Origin: Pampus argenteus
Lineage: Eukaryota; Chordata; Actinopteri; Scombriformes; Stromateidae
Direction of reading: 5' to 3'
Assembly (NCBI GenBank): GCA_036937835.1
Contig: CM072875.1
Coordinates: 16,585,501-16,649,500 of the forward strand
Length of the DNA: 64,000 bases
Made by a program: the position numbers and the translations under genes. This document shows, in pieces, positions 1 to 10,721 of this stretch. The notes beneath the pieces were generated by a model that worked only from the letters and a program-made list of their open reading frames with translations, did not search any database and was not told the DNA's origin. How positions within the stretch are numbered: the first letter of the stretch is position 1; each line of letters begins with the position of its first letter.

Positions 1-2237
1 GTTAGAGTCAAAGAACATGGCAGAGATGTTCCTCCGTAGTGAACAATGGCATTAAGAGAATCTGCGCCTCAAAACTTTCTGCTTCATTTTGTCAGGTCAT
101 TTGAGACCTGTCCAGCCTGCCACCATGTTCTGTGAGGATTTGTGTATCATTACAACGAAGGATTTAAGGATAATGGGTTGAAAGCTGCTATACCTCCTGA
201 TGCGATGCCAAATTGCTCGGGATAATATCAAGCAGTTATGTCATGGCGGATGGGTCTGCAGGGTATGCAACAGCTTGCAGCTGTTTAAACTTTTATTTTG
301 CCAATGCATTTTTGATGCTGTGACCCCAAGTTGTTGACAAGGGAAGAAAAGAAGATTCTCAGACTAATATGTCTGCACATTTATGTTCATTATGAATTCA
401 TTATGGGAAGCAAGTTCACAGATATTGACAAATGAAATAGAATTGTAATTGTAAAGTTATTTACTGAAGGCAGATCTCAAATGGCTTCTATGAGCAGCTG
501 TCTTCGTGCCTGTAGACTAAATGTGGAGATGTGGGTGTGCTTTAAAATTCAAATGTGCTTGTGTGTTCATGCATCGAAACACATAAGACAGAAAAAACTA
601 TGCATCCACATCTCTGCAGAGAAAGTATATGCACCTCTGATCAGATCAGCCTCTGTGATTGGCATCTTTTGATGTGCGTCGCTGTGTTTTACAAGCTTCA
701 AAATAGAGGCACAGGCGAAGAACATTTTGTTCTGAAAAGTACCTTTTTCACAAACGTACCGTTTCATTCATCCTAAAGGCACAAAGTTGTCTGTAACAAT
801 TTAAGGAGCAAATTTGTACCTATTAAACTTGAACCAACCATCGTATCTTTCCTACCCCAACATCCCTTATATTCCTCCTTGTGCCCTCTGATTGCACAAT
901 GCTGCCTATCTCACTGTTCTTAGAATCAGAGAGCAATCATCATCTAGTCAACCATACAGTCATAGAAGCTCCTACTGTTGAAACCTTTAAATCTGGACAC
1001 ATAACATGCTTTCTCTATCATATGATCTGTCTTAGCACCATTGGCTTGGGTTTGACGCAGTCTTTTCTCTTCACCTAGCCTTGAGAGCATTTACTTAGAA
1101 ATGGTCTGCAATAAGATAATGTGCTTGAAGAGTGTACTGCCCTAGCAACAACATTTTATATTTTAAAAGGTACAACTCTTTTCAGAAATGTACAGTTGAA
1201 GTGTGTCACACTTCTTCACACACGTTCTCAGCATGGGCAACTACCGGACTCTGAGGACACAAAGAAGCACAACCTTGACCGGTGATGTTTATTATTTGTA
1301 GTGCTATTAAATATCCCTTTCCGTCTCCTTCACTGCCACTTTATTTGCTGTGAGCTCAATTTTCAGACATCGTCATACTCAACATCTGGGAGCCACAGTC
1401 ATCCTTGAGCTCATCAGTGTAAAATAGGCATCGACCACATTTATTATGACACCATCTCATTTCCTGTCAGTTGAGTGGTGGAAAGTGGTCAGATCAAACG
1501 CCGCTCTGTGGAGTGAGAGCATTCGTTACACGGGCCTAGAGATGCAGCCATAATGCTGTTTGATAACCAGACACACAAGGAACTGGCAGATAAATGAATG
1601 ATGGGTGGATGAGTCCTCAGAATCAGAGCATTGCTGGTAGGAGACGGTGCTTGTCAGGAATTACAGGCTCTCATGTTGGTCTGGGTGGGCTGGTGTGCTG
1701 TGAATAGTAATTGCAGGTGGAGATGTGAGCTGTGTGTCTGGTGATATCGGCCGGGTGAAACATGAACTCTTAGGGCATCAAGAAATAAATGTGTGATAGA
1801 AATGAAATCACTCTTCATCAAAGGATAATTTCAAAAGTCTGACGTTGCTGCCCTGTTAAAGTAAAAGTAGTCTGGATTATTGTGGATACGCTCTGATTTA
1901 AAAAAACTGAACACCAACAGGATTTCTTCACACTATAAAAACACCCTTTCACTGGCTAATCAGATTTCCCTTTTACCTCCCAATAGGAAATAGCTCAAGG
2001 CTGGCCAGAGACAGTGTGTGGGATATTTTGCTTCATATTGTAAGTAGGATTGTGAGAGGTGGCACTGTTATTAAACCCTGGTGCATACAGGGTCAACCCA
2101 TTTACTGTTGTTATTTTGAGCTCACAGGCTGCTGCACGATTGGTCGAGTGTGGGTTACAGCCATAGCTGTAGCCATATCTTTGACAGCCTTATTTTGTTT
2201 AGGAAAGCATAATGCTGTTACCACTCTCATCTTCTCT
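1..2237. other. Unique AT-rich non-coding DNA
   Basis: I see no recognisable gene or named repeat here. The open frames are short (under 115 codons) and occur on both strands, as expected by chance. The pair of opposed frames around 2016-2491 has no start context, splice context or family resemblance that would support it. Confidence 0.6.
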
Positions 2238-2253
2238 GATGATGATGATGATG
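2238..2253. repeat. (GAT)5 microsatellite
   Basis: Five GAT units, followed by the imperfect continuation TTGATG. Read on the minus strand, this tract produces a serine run in a chance open frame. Confidence 0.85.
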
Positions 2254-2449
2254 TTGATGTGGAGGACAGCTGTGCTAGAATATGTTTTGTTTTGATGAAT
2301 CCTGATCGAGGTTGGTCTCCGGTGAGCATACAACCATTCACACAGACAGGATAGTTTAAAATCGTAATGCTTTCTGAGTTCAGTCCTGCAGATGTTAAAA
2401 CAATTTGCTCCCCACCAAATCTGATAGAAATGTCACAACACAGGAGTTT

Positions 2450-2525
2450 GGCGGTATATCGGCTTTTTACAGTATATCGATATATTTTCAAATGAGATAT
2501 AGGATGAGTTTATATTGATGTAGTT
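2450..2525. repeat. Possible degraded MITE remnant (TATATCG-rich)
   Basis: The segment alternates short TATATCGG and TATATCGATATA motifs and then reads GATATAGGATGAG. This resembles the ends of a fish DNA-transposon derivative whose termini carry repeated TATATCG words. No terminal inverted repeat pair or target-site duplication was found, so both the boundaries and the identity are uncertain. Confidence 0.35.
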
Positions 2526-3066
2526 TGATGTGGTGTTAAAGTACATAACCTGTTTCTTCCATCCAGCTGTGCCAGTGTTTGTATCTCTTGTCTCTCACAC
2601 AGCGCCGGTCCACACTGCCGAAGGAAAAAAAAAACCATTGGTGCACTTATCTGGACATGTGGATAGTTGCTGATTTAAAAGATCGAATGAAGCAGCCACC
2701 ATACATTTTAAAGTGTGTCCTTTAATCACATGACATTTCATTCAGCTAATCGACGTTGTTGCCTGGTATATCCCTGAGACAGAATCAGGAAGTTGAGAGA
2801 GGATGATATCTATAAGTGTAATCACAGTGCTTCATGAAAGAGTTTGTCTTGAAAATAAGAACATTTATTACACCGTTGTTAGTTGAATTCGTGTCCTGAT
2901 GTGCATTTGCTTTTTGATATTAGTGTTACTTTTGATCATGCTTGAATCATGAGCCTTGTATCAGAATTATGATGTTTTCAATCACAGAAGTCTGTTCAAA
3001 CTAAAGATAATATAAAAGTTGGCAAAGCTGCCAAAGGCTGGTTATGAAACTATGACTCGTGTTTTC
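2526..3066. other. Unique non-coding DNA
   Basis: Nothing is recognisable apart from a short A-run near 2626. No splice-supported open frame was seen. Confidence 0.5.
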
Positions 3067-3074
3067 ATATGGCT

Positions 3075-3404
3075 TAGAGTCACAGCCAACCATTACTTTC
3101 AAATTGATTTATCTGCCGATTATTTTCGTGATTAATTGTTATCAGAAAATAGTGAGTCTTGTCCATTATATTTTTGTTCGTGTTTATGTCATCAAATGTC
3201 TTGTTTTGTCCAATCAACAGTCCAATATCTAAAGACACTCAGTTTACGATCATGTTTGACACATAAAAGTTTCAAATTATCACATTTGAGATCCTGTAAA
3301 CCAGCAAATGTAATTTTTGCTTAAAAATCACTACAACTATGAATCAGTTTGATTGTTGCCAATTAATTTTCTTTTTAGTTGATTGACTAATCATTGCAGT
3401 TCTA
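3075..3404. mobile_element. hAT-type MITE with intact 8-bp TSD (copy 1)
   Basis: A non-autonomous DNA transposon of about 330 bp. It is flanked on both sides by the perfect 8-bp direct repeat ATATGGCT (3067-3074 and 3405-3412), the duplication length typical of hAT transposases. The left end reads TAGAGTCACAGCC. The right end, reverse-complemented, reads TAGAACTGCAATGATTAG. Both are decayed forms of the TAGGGCTGCAAC terminus common in percomorph fish. Internal words also fit that family as I remember it: ATCTGCCGATTATTTT, TCAAATGTCTTGTTTTGTCC and a TTAATTTTC stretch near the right end. It has no coding capacity, so mobilisation would have depended on a transposase supplied elsewhere. Related copies lie at 14.7, 28.8 and 55.9 kb. 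Confidence 0.85.
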
Positions 3405-3412
3405 ATATGGCT

Positions 3413-4200
3413 CATTGGGTATTCAGAAACATGGAAATTAAATGGGACTCTACAGGCTGATGATAACCGTGCACACCTGCCTATGTGTTTTTATCGTCTC
3501 TTAATGTGTAATATCAGCACTCAGAAAAGAGGATTAGACCCCTCAGTAGGTTTTTAATAAGCAAGCAAGTCATTGTGAGTTAATTACTTACCATCTCAGT
3601 ATATTTATGATTACTGCAGTATTACCCTTTTCTCTCTTACCCTCAAAGACGATTGCTTTGTCTGAGAAGCCCCAGAGCCAACGGTGTTGAGAAAACACTG
3701 AAACTTAAATAGTGATCTGACAAGCATTTCCCAGAACATGTGTGTGTGTCTGAATGTTTGGTGTGTGGGCGGTTGCAGTGGCAATTGGAATGACGTGTGT
3801 GTGCGTGCCTTTCTGCAAGCATGCATCAATGTGGTTGGCTTGTGTTAAACTAAGTGGGATCTGTTTCAGTGTTGACGGTAAAGCTGGGTTTCATGTAGCA
3901 ACTCTAAATTGCTGCCAGTCCATCCATGAAACTGGTAGCAAACAGTAGACATGGTGTGATGATAAACATGAATAATAAACAGGGTTTTGTAGGCAGAGGC
4001 AGCGTTAAGAGAAACACAGGACTGAGCGAGTCGAGCGTCTAAAGTGATTTGTATGTGGAGAAGGACCATCCTCTGAAGGTGAACAAGCGGTGTTGTGTGG
4101 TAGAATAGCTTTGCTTTTTAATCAAGGTGCATACAGCATCGCATCTGCAGGAGATTTATTGCTGAATTGCTGTCAGTCAGAATCCTGATTCTCACAGCCA
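3413..4200. other. Unique non-coding DNA
   Basis: No named repeat was seen. On the minus strand 3608-3800 contains an open frame with acceptor-like and donor-like motifs (TTGCAG near 3819, GGGTAAGAG near 3640). However, its residues are largely CA-repeat derived (HTHT-type), so I do not call it an exon. Confidence 0.4.
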
Positions 4201-4211
4201 AGGGGCAACAG

Positions 4212-4781
4212 TAGGGCTGCCCCCGACCGATTTTCCAAGCCGACAAGTTGTCACATAGTCGGGATATTCATTGATTATCATTTAATTACATTTTTTTTGG
4301 GGCATCAGAAAATGTTTTGAGTTCCAGTGCTGAGAAAAAATGTTATAAGTAACATTGTTAACGCTGTTCTACATTAAAGAGAAATACAAAGAAATAATGA
4401 GCTTTTAAAATATGGATTTTAAATGCGCACACACCAAGCAAGCTGCCAACGTTAACATCAGTGGCAAAAGCCATAATGATAATGAACGTGTCAGAACAAC
4501 TAGCAAGGAGACAGAGTTTCCTTCCGACCTTTTTTTAGTCCTGTGGGTCAGTTAGTAACGTCAAATCAAAATAGGTGCTTCTGTTATCACAGTGGACCAG
4601 GTCACTGATGAGTGAGTGATGAAGCTACACCATTGGTCAACTGAAGGTCCAGCCACATACTATGTTTTGACCTAATTTTGACAAAGCGAGTGGAGTTTGC
4701 AACTAACCAACCAATGAAAACTGGTCAACTAAGACCTTTCTCATCGACTAATGGTTGGTCAACAGTTAGGGGCAACAGAGA
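4212..4781. mobile_element. hAT-like non-autonomous element (about 570 bp)
   Basis: The left end reads TAGGGCTGCCCCCGACCG and is followed by GTCGGGATATTC. The right end contains CATCGACTAATGG, GGTTGGTCAACAG and TTAGGGGCAACAG, a decayed counterpart of a GGGGCAGCCCTA terminus. These GTCGACTA-type subterminal words are typical of a fish hAT MITE family. The 11-mer AGGGGCAACAG occurs just outside the left end (4201-4211) and again at the right end (4768-4778). It may be a target-site duplication, or partly the decayed right terminus. No coding potential is visible inside, so this is an internally deleted derivative rather than an autonomous copy. Confidence 0.65.
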
Positions 4782-4870
4782 GCCAGTGTTTTGTGGTGAT
4801 TTTCAAATTACACAATTATGATTTATTCGCTTTTAGTCAGGTTAGCACCTAAATGTTACACGTACAACAA

Positions 4871-4902
4871 AAACGAAGAAAAAGAAGAAGAAGAGAGAAA
4901 AG
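4871..4902. repeat. Purine-rich (GAA)n-like tract
   Basis: A low-complexity A/G tract of AAG, GAAG and GAGA units. Confidence 0.7.
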
Positions 4903-7051
4903 CTTATGTGTATACTACATAATTATTAAATTAATTTTGCTTTTGTTCATCCGGTCATCATCACATATTACTTCTGAATTCGTCTTTAAACGAAGAAATG
5001 GCACAGAATTCACACCATCACTTGTGTCACACTTAGTTATTGAATCCACAATTTTCTCCAACTGAAAGCAGTTAAAGGGCTTTCAGCTGCGACTGTAATA
5101 TAAGTCAATAGTTTATCTCCCTATCTCTCCTCATTAGTGGATTCTCCAGGCTGCCACACTGCAGATTATTGTTTTGTTTTGGAAGATTGTGATCTCTTAA
5201 GCACTTTGTGAGAGCCATTAAAGCACCATTTCCTTTACCAGAATCCCTCTTTATGTCATTTTGAATAAGTGTTTTCTGGTTGCTGTATTTTTTTTAATGT
5301 TTATTGGCAGAGAATGAAGTGTTTGTTGGGGTGTTGAGAAAAACAGTCAATTCTCCTTTATGTGAAATTGTACAATGGTGCAACTTTAAGCAGTTATTAA
5401 AGTAGTATATCTAGTTTTAGGAGAGTTGGCCAACATATTAGACATTTTGTTGACTTAAACATATAAAACCATATATGGAACATAAGAAAAATTTGCAATA
5501 TCAAGTTTTTTTTTGTGTAGTTGTATAATGCAAGAGGGACATTTTACTGGCCATACCTGGCGATATACAGCATGGGACTTGATTATTGCCATTTTGTGGT
5601 TCAGCATGTTGCCACTAGAGCTCACTCTTAAGCAGAACAATACACTTGGCAAGAGTAATCTTATTTTTCCAGTCTCTAAAACACTACTACACTCTGTTTC
5701 CTTTACATATCTGCTTACACATGGAGAAGTGTTGATAATTTTGGCAACGTGATTCCTCCCTACTATATTGGGATCCATTTAATAGCATTCATGCTACTTA
5801 ATGTAATGTAGGTTGAGCGCGTCTTAACCCTGTACAGTCCATGGTTGACTACTGTTGTTCTGCTTTAGTGGATTTTTCCTTCACCTATTCTGAAAGATTG
5901 AAACTCCCGAGTTGTTTTTGTTTAGTTTGTCATCATTACAACTCTTAAATTTAATTCTTTGAATTACACCTGAAACATAGAAAATCTTGACTTTCTCAAT
6001 CTAGTCATGCTAATGATGCAGCTCAGAAGCGATGGATATAATATGTATCTTAACACAATGCTGATGCTCTCCAGGAGCATGCTGCTGCTCTCCATGTATA
6101 CAGATGCATGTTTGTGAATTCTTGTGTAGTCTTTGGAGTTGGACGGAGACATCATGGGAAACAGAACAAAGACAAGCATGCCTAGACACTTCTGAGCCAG
6201 AAGAAGCCGCTTTGTCATGAAAGTAATATGACAAGTGTTCACGTTTGCTGTCACAAGACCTAGGGAAATGATCCCTTGTTACAAGGCAGTGACAAGTTCA
6301 GGCAACAAAGGACAGGTAAATTGACAGGACAGTGGATAGAGAATGAGTTGAAAGCAGTTTACGGAGAGTTAGAGAATACCCAGGGGAGAGTGTGGGTAGC
6401 GGGTAGCAGGAGAGAAAGAGGGAGCGAGACAGACTTAGAGAAGACTAATATTGAAGAATGAGAACAAGTGGGAGGGAGCTGTCAAACCAGAAAGAAAGTG
6501 ATCAAGTAGGTGTGTGGCTCCAAGGGAGGTAGGGGAATGAAGGGACAAGGCTGGTGAGAAAAAGGCGAGGAGCGACTGTTTTAATAACTTCAACTTACCA
6601 CAGGTCAATTGAGACGAGCTCTCCCCAAACACACAGGTGCCTTAATAAAAGCCTTGCACATCACATTCAATAAGTCACCAGGAAAAAAAACCCAAAAAAA
6701 ACAAACAATGAAAGCTGCTAAGGCTGTGGCAGACATATGAAGCAACATATGGATCTAACCACCTCCCTAAGGGGTTGGCGTTAGTGTCATCAAGAGGAGC
6801 AAAAAAATAAATCAATACCAAACAATGGTGAAGTAACTTTATTAGTTCTTATTAGAGCAGGTTAATGAATCCCACTGCAGTTACAAAATGCAGGGACATC
6901 AGGCTCTGTATGGATGTTTTCCCCTTCAACCTTTCTATCACTTCACCTGAGTGTTTTTCATCTCATCATTCACATTGACGACCACTGCCGTCACAATCGT
7001 CTATTGCTCCCGGGTGACTAAAGCCCCGTGTTAGACTTGGGCTTTAGGACG
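4903..7051. other. Unique non-coding DNA with a purine-rich stretch
   Basis: No gene or named repeat is recognised. About 6330-6560 is strongly purine-biased on the plus strand (GAGAG, GGGAG and AGAAAG words), which explains the run-on open frame there. Short A/C-rich low complexity occurs at 6680-6707. Confidence 0.5.
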
Positions 7052-7072
7052 TATATATATATATATATATAT
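7052..7072. repeat. (TA)n microsatellite
   Basis: A 21-bp uninterrupted TA dinucleotide run. Confidence 0.95.
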
Positions 7073-9746
7073 CTTTTTCCACTATGAGCTGCTTGCGTAT
7101 GTGGCAACATATCATGGTAACCACGGGCAGTAACGGTTGAGGAGTGGGTAATGACGCTGTCAACCACGAGACAAAAACATTCTTGCGGAGATCAGTATGT
7201 TCATCTTACCTCTATTTTAAAGGCATTAAGAGCCGACTATCCACCTGTTGCTCTTGTTGATAAACCCACGTTGTATTACTTGGTGATTTACACAGGCTGG
7301 TGTTTAAATTAGCATCCTCCCCTGCTGTTTGGTCCAGTGACTTGTGGGTAATGTTGTACTGCGGTAAGCCAGAAGCAACCTTGCCCGACTGGGGGTGGCT
7401 CAGGTTCAAATATGGAAAGCGAGACTTGTCACAGATACTAGCCTGCCTTCCTTTCCCCCAGCTCTCATCTCATGACTATTTCATTAACACACCTTTAATA
7501 AAGGATGAAAAGCCTTGACTTAACTTCCGCCAGCACACAGAATCACCTTGAAATCTGTTCAGTGGGCCAGATCGTGATGAGCCCTGCTGGCAGGATAAGC
7601 ACCTGTGTTTAAAAATGAGGTTTAGATTTGTTTTTCAGAGAAGAGAAGAGATAAATAATTACTGATTTTTGTAGAAAATTTAATAAACATTGTCCTCATT
7701 ATTAGGCCATCATAGTGTTGTTACGGTCACTGTTCTGGTTGCTGTATGTTCCAAAGTTATTGTATGAGGAACTTAGTCGAATTTTGCTTAAACTGAAATA
7801 AATCAAGGGAAAAATAACAAGACATATGATTTTGTGTTGTGCCATGTTTAATCTGTGGTAGAGCTGTGTCTTTCAAACAAGTTGTGGGTGTAACAACATG
7901 AAAAGAATTTTAAAAAAAAGTGTTTCATCCTGCTTTAGATCATCAGTCTGCTACTGACAGTCAGAATGAGGTTAGTCAAATGCTTACAGGTTACAAATGA
8001 AAGTTTCTACTTTGTAGAGAAATAAATACATATTTTAATAAATAATAATACATTTATGATCAGTAAAATTGTGCTGAGAAAGGTAGAAATATTTACATTT
8101 ACAAAAACACTTAATTGACATAACTGAGCCATATACATAGATACAAAGTTAGTCAGGTAATGCATGTTAATACTATAGGTCTGTTTTGTATTTCAGTTTG
8201 TCCTTGTTTTATATACACCTAAACCACACATTTTCCTCAAAGAGCTTTGCTATGTCTCACACCCTGTATTATTTTATCCTTGATTTGTATTCATATCATG
8301 CAGAAAACAGAATCCTCACTTTGAAGGAACAACAACCTGATCATTTGTGATATTTTGCTTGATAAATGGCTGAAATCGATTCTCAAAGTAGTGACTTCTG
8401 TTGCAGCTGTACATAGTTAATGTAAGCACTTGGTGCTCAGTGTTTTAAAGTGACAGAAGAAAAAGACAAAGGATAATACAATTCTGCTTTTATTCACGAG
8501 CACATAATAAGAAGGAGAAACAAACATTTTTCTGTAAAATATACTGGACCAATATATTTCCTGGCTTAACTGCTTGAGTAGGAGCAAAAAACCCTTTTTA
8601 TGACGTATTTCCAAAACATTGAGGTCATTGAAGTAAAATGGAAATGTCAAGAAGAACCATTATTAGTAGTTAAACCAAAGAAATAAAGAAAGTTACAGGT
8701 TGCCCTTTTTGCACTTGGAAAAGTCTAAAAAGGGCATACAGTATATGTTATATATTGTAAAAGTGAGTGATATGAGACACTGTCTTGTGTCTGGTGTTTT
8801 TGTAAATGTTACAAGTACACCCCAAGTGTCAGAAGAATGAGGTGGCATATGTGCATGTGGGAGTCAGATTCATCTTGACGCGTGTTTATGTTAGAGACAC
8901 AAGAATGGTGTCAAGAGGAAAAAAAAAAAGGAGTGAAAGGGACAACAGAGAAGTCAAGAGAAAGCATCTTTACTCATAACCTTTTGTTTGTTATTAGTCT
9001 TTGTAATAGCATGACCACCTATATATTGCTCTGAGTTTGTCCACGAGTGGCTGAGCTAATAAAAGAGAGGATCCACTGAAGGGCTGATCAAAGAAGTGAA
9101 TTGATTTAAACTGTTTACTCTTATTAAGAAAGTGTATTTTCTATAATATTTGGAAATAAAAAAATGGTGTTTTACAGGACCTAGGATCTTGGGTTTGTGC
9201 TACAGGTGGGTTGTTTTGCTACAGGTGGAGTGATACTTCTCCCCTGTGGGGAACTTTTTTGCAGGTTTACAAGTTGTTTGGTCAAAGGCAAGGAATGTGA
9301 TACCAGATAATTTCATTAATCTTTCTTGCTGCCATATGAGGTTTCATATCTCTTGGTATTGTCTTGCAGCACTGTTTCAAACAGCTTTTAATTTTTTAAC
9401 TTTATTTGTCTGCTTTTAATAATGTTACGCCAAAATTGCTTGCAGCTTGTCAGATGTTGTTAATTCCCCTACCTACCATCAGCCATACAATAACTCTGTG
9501 TGGAACAAGTTTTCATTCTAAATTTTACATTTCCTTTCCCAAGAGGCTCAGACTACTGAGGCTTGCGCAACCCAAGAGCCTCAAGCTGTTCAGTTTGTCA
9601 GAAAGTTTTGACAAGGTGGTGAGAGAGAGCTTTTATTAATTGCGTATAGACACAGAACGGCTGCAGTGTGGTGCCAATACCAGCCTCATTGGAACTGTAG
9701 GGCTCCATGTGCCCTTGTATTAATTTTTGATTACTCTGTTTGGTAG
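7073..9746. other. Unique AT-rich non-coding DNA
   Basis: No recognisable gene or transposon. The 12-mer TGCTACAGGTGG is repeated in direct orientation near 9198 and 9218, a small local duplication. Confidence 0.5.
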
Positions 9747-9761
9747 AAAAAAAAAAAAAAA
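9747..9761. repeat. Poly-A tract
   Basis: Fifteen consecutive A residues. No retroelement body was recognised next to it. Confidence 0.9.
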
Positions 9762-10254
9762 GATGACGCTCTCACTGCATGCTCCCTGCCAATGTGCCTG
9801 GCACTGACCCCATTATCAGTAGCTAATGCAGGCATTCACAAAAAAGTTCTTTGAGACCATGTAATTAACTCCATACAGCCTTCAGCACTTTCTAAAATAT
9901 AAGTAAAAATATAAAAATATGTGTGATTTTGAAGTTAATGGACCATGATCACAATCATTTTGTGATACTTTAATGGTGTTATGTTACAGAATTGCATTGT
10001 CGTTAATATTACTTATTTTTGTGCCATTATTGGCATGCATGTTTAACCATTACAAAGCTTTGTTGCTTCGACTAAAGAAAAGTCCTTAACAAACACAATC
10101 AAAGCAAGGTATTTATGGTTACACTTCTTTTTACCACTCGACATTAGTGTCAAAGAAGAACCAGAAGAACAAATACCTACTAATAAAACGAAAAGTAAAG
10201 AAACATATGTCCTTTATACATATATCGTGCTAAAATGCAGATTAGTGGCTTACC

Positions 10255-10368
10255 AGAGTGATGTCCTGATCCAGTGTGCATCTTTCTTCTCGCCCAGCAT
10301 GAGCTGGGACTGGCTCCAGCCCCCTGCAACCCTGTATCAGTGGGTACAGAGAATAAATGGACTGATGC
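10255..10368. repeat. Fish interspersed repeat, CTGGGA-TGGCTCCAGCC family
   Basis: The segment contains TCTCGCCCAGCATGAGCTGG, then GACTGGCTCCAGCCCC, CTGCAACCCTG, and a decayed tail of the GGATAAGCGG...AATGGATGG type (here CAGTGGGTACAGAGAATAAA followed by TGGACTGATG). I know this as a very common retroelement-associated 3' segment in teleosts, usually ending in GGATG repeats. The copy is fairly old, with several substitutions in the central motif. The element class (LINE or SINE tail) cannot be settled here. Confidence 0.7.
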
Positions 10369-10683
10369 AGCTCTATGCCCTTTGAAAATGCCATTAGTTT
10401 ATCATCATGCATTGGAAAAGAAAGTCCATGTTTTATGTGATGTCCGGTATTTGTGTGACAAACAAAAAACGGCATACTAGGATAGAAGGCCTGGTAAGAA
10501 GTGAGCATGCTCACTCAAATGTCATTTCTAGATTTTAATTAACAACCTTATATTTTGATCTTTCCAAGAAGCACGTCTTGTAATGCTATATTTTCAATGT
10601 TTTTCTCAGTAAGATGAGTGTCTATGAACTGTACCTTTTTATAAATGTATGTGTGCTACAGGCAATACAGACGCTCTGGTAGA

Positions 10684-10687
<4 letters not shown>

Positions 10688-10716
<29 letters not shown>
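10688..10716. repeat. (AT)n microsatellite
   Basis: A 29-bp alternating A/T run, followed by a T-rich stretch. Confidence 0.95.

Positions 10717-10721
<5 letters not shown>

Noticed and set aside
2016..2491. Opposed 112- and 126-codon frames
   Set aside because: They overlap antisense, include a (GAT)n-derived serine run, and lack splice or start context.
3608..3819. Minus-strand segment between TTGCAG and GGGTAAGAG
   Set aside because: The frame is dominated by CA-derived residues and the acceptor lacks a proper pyrimidine tract.
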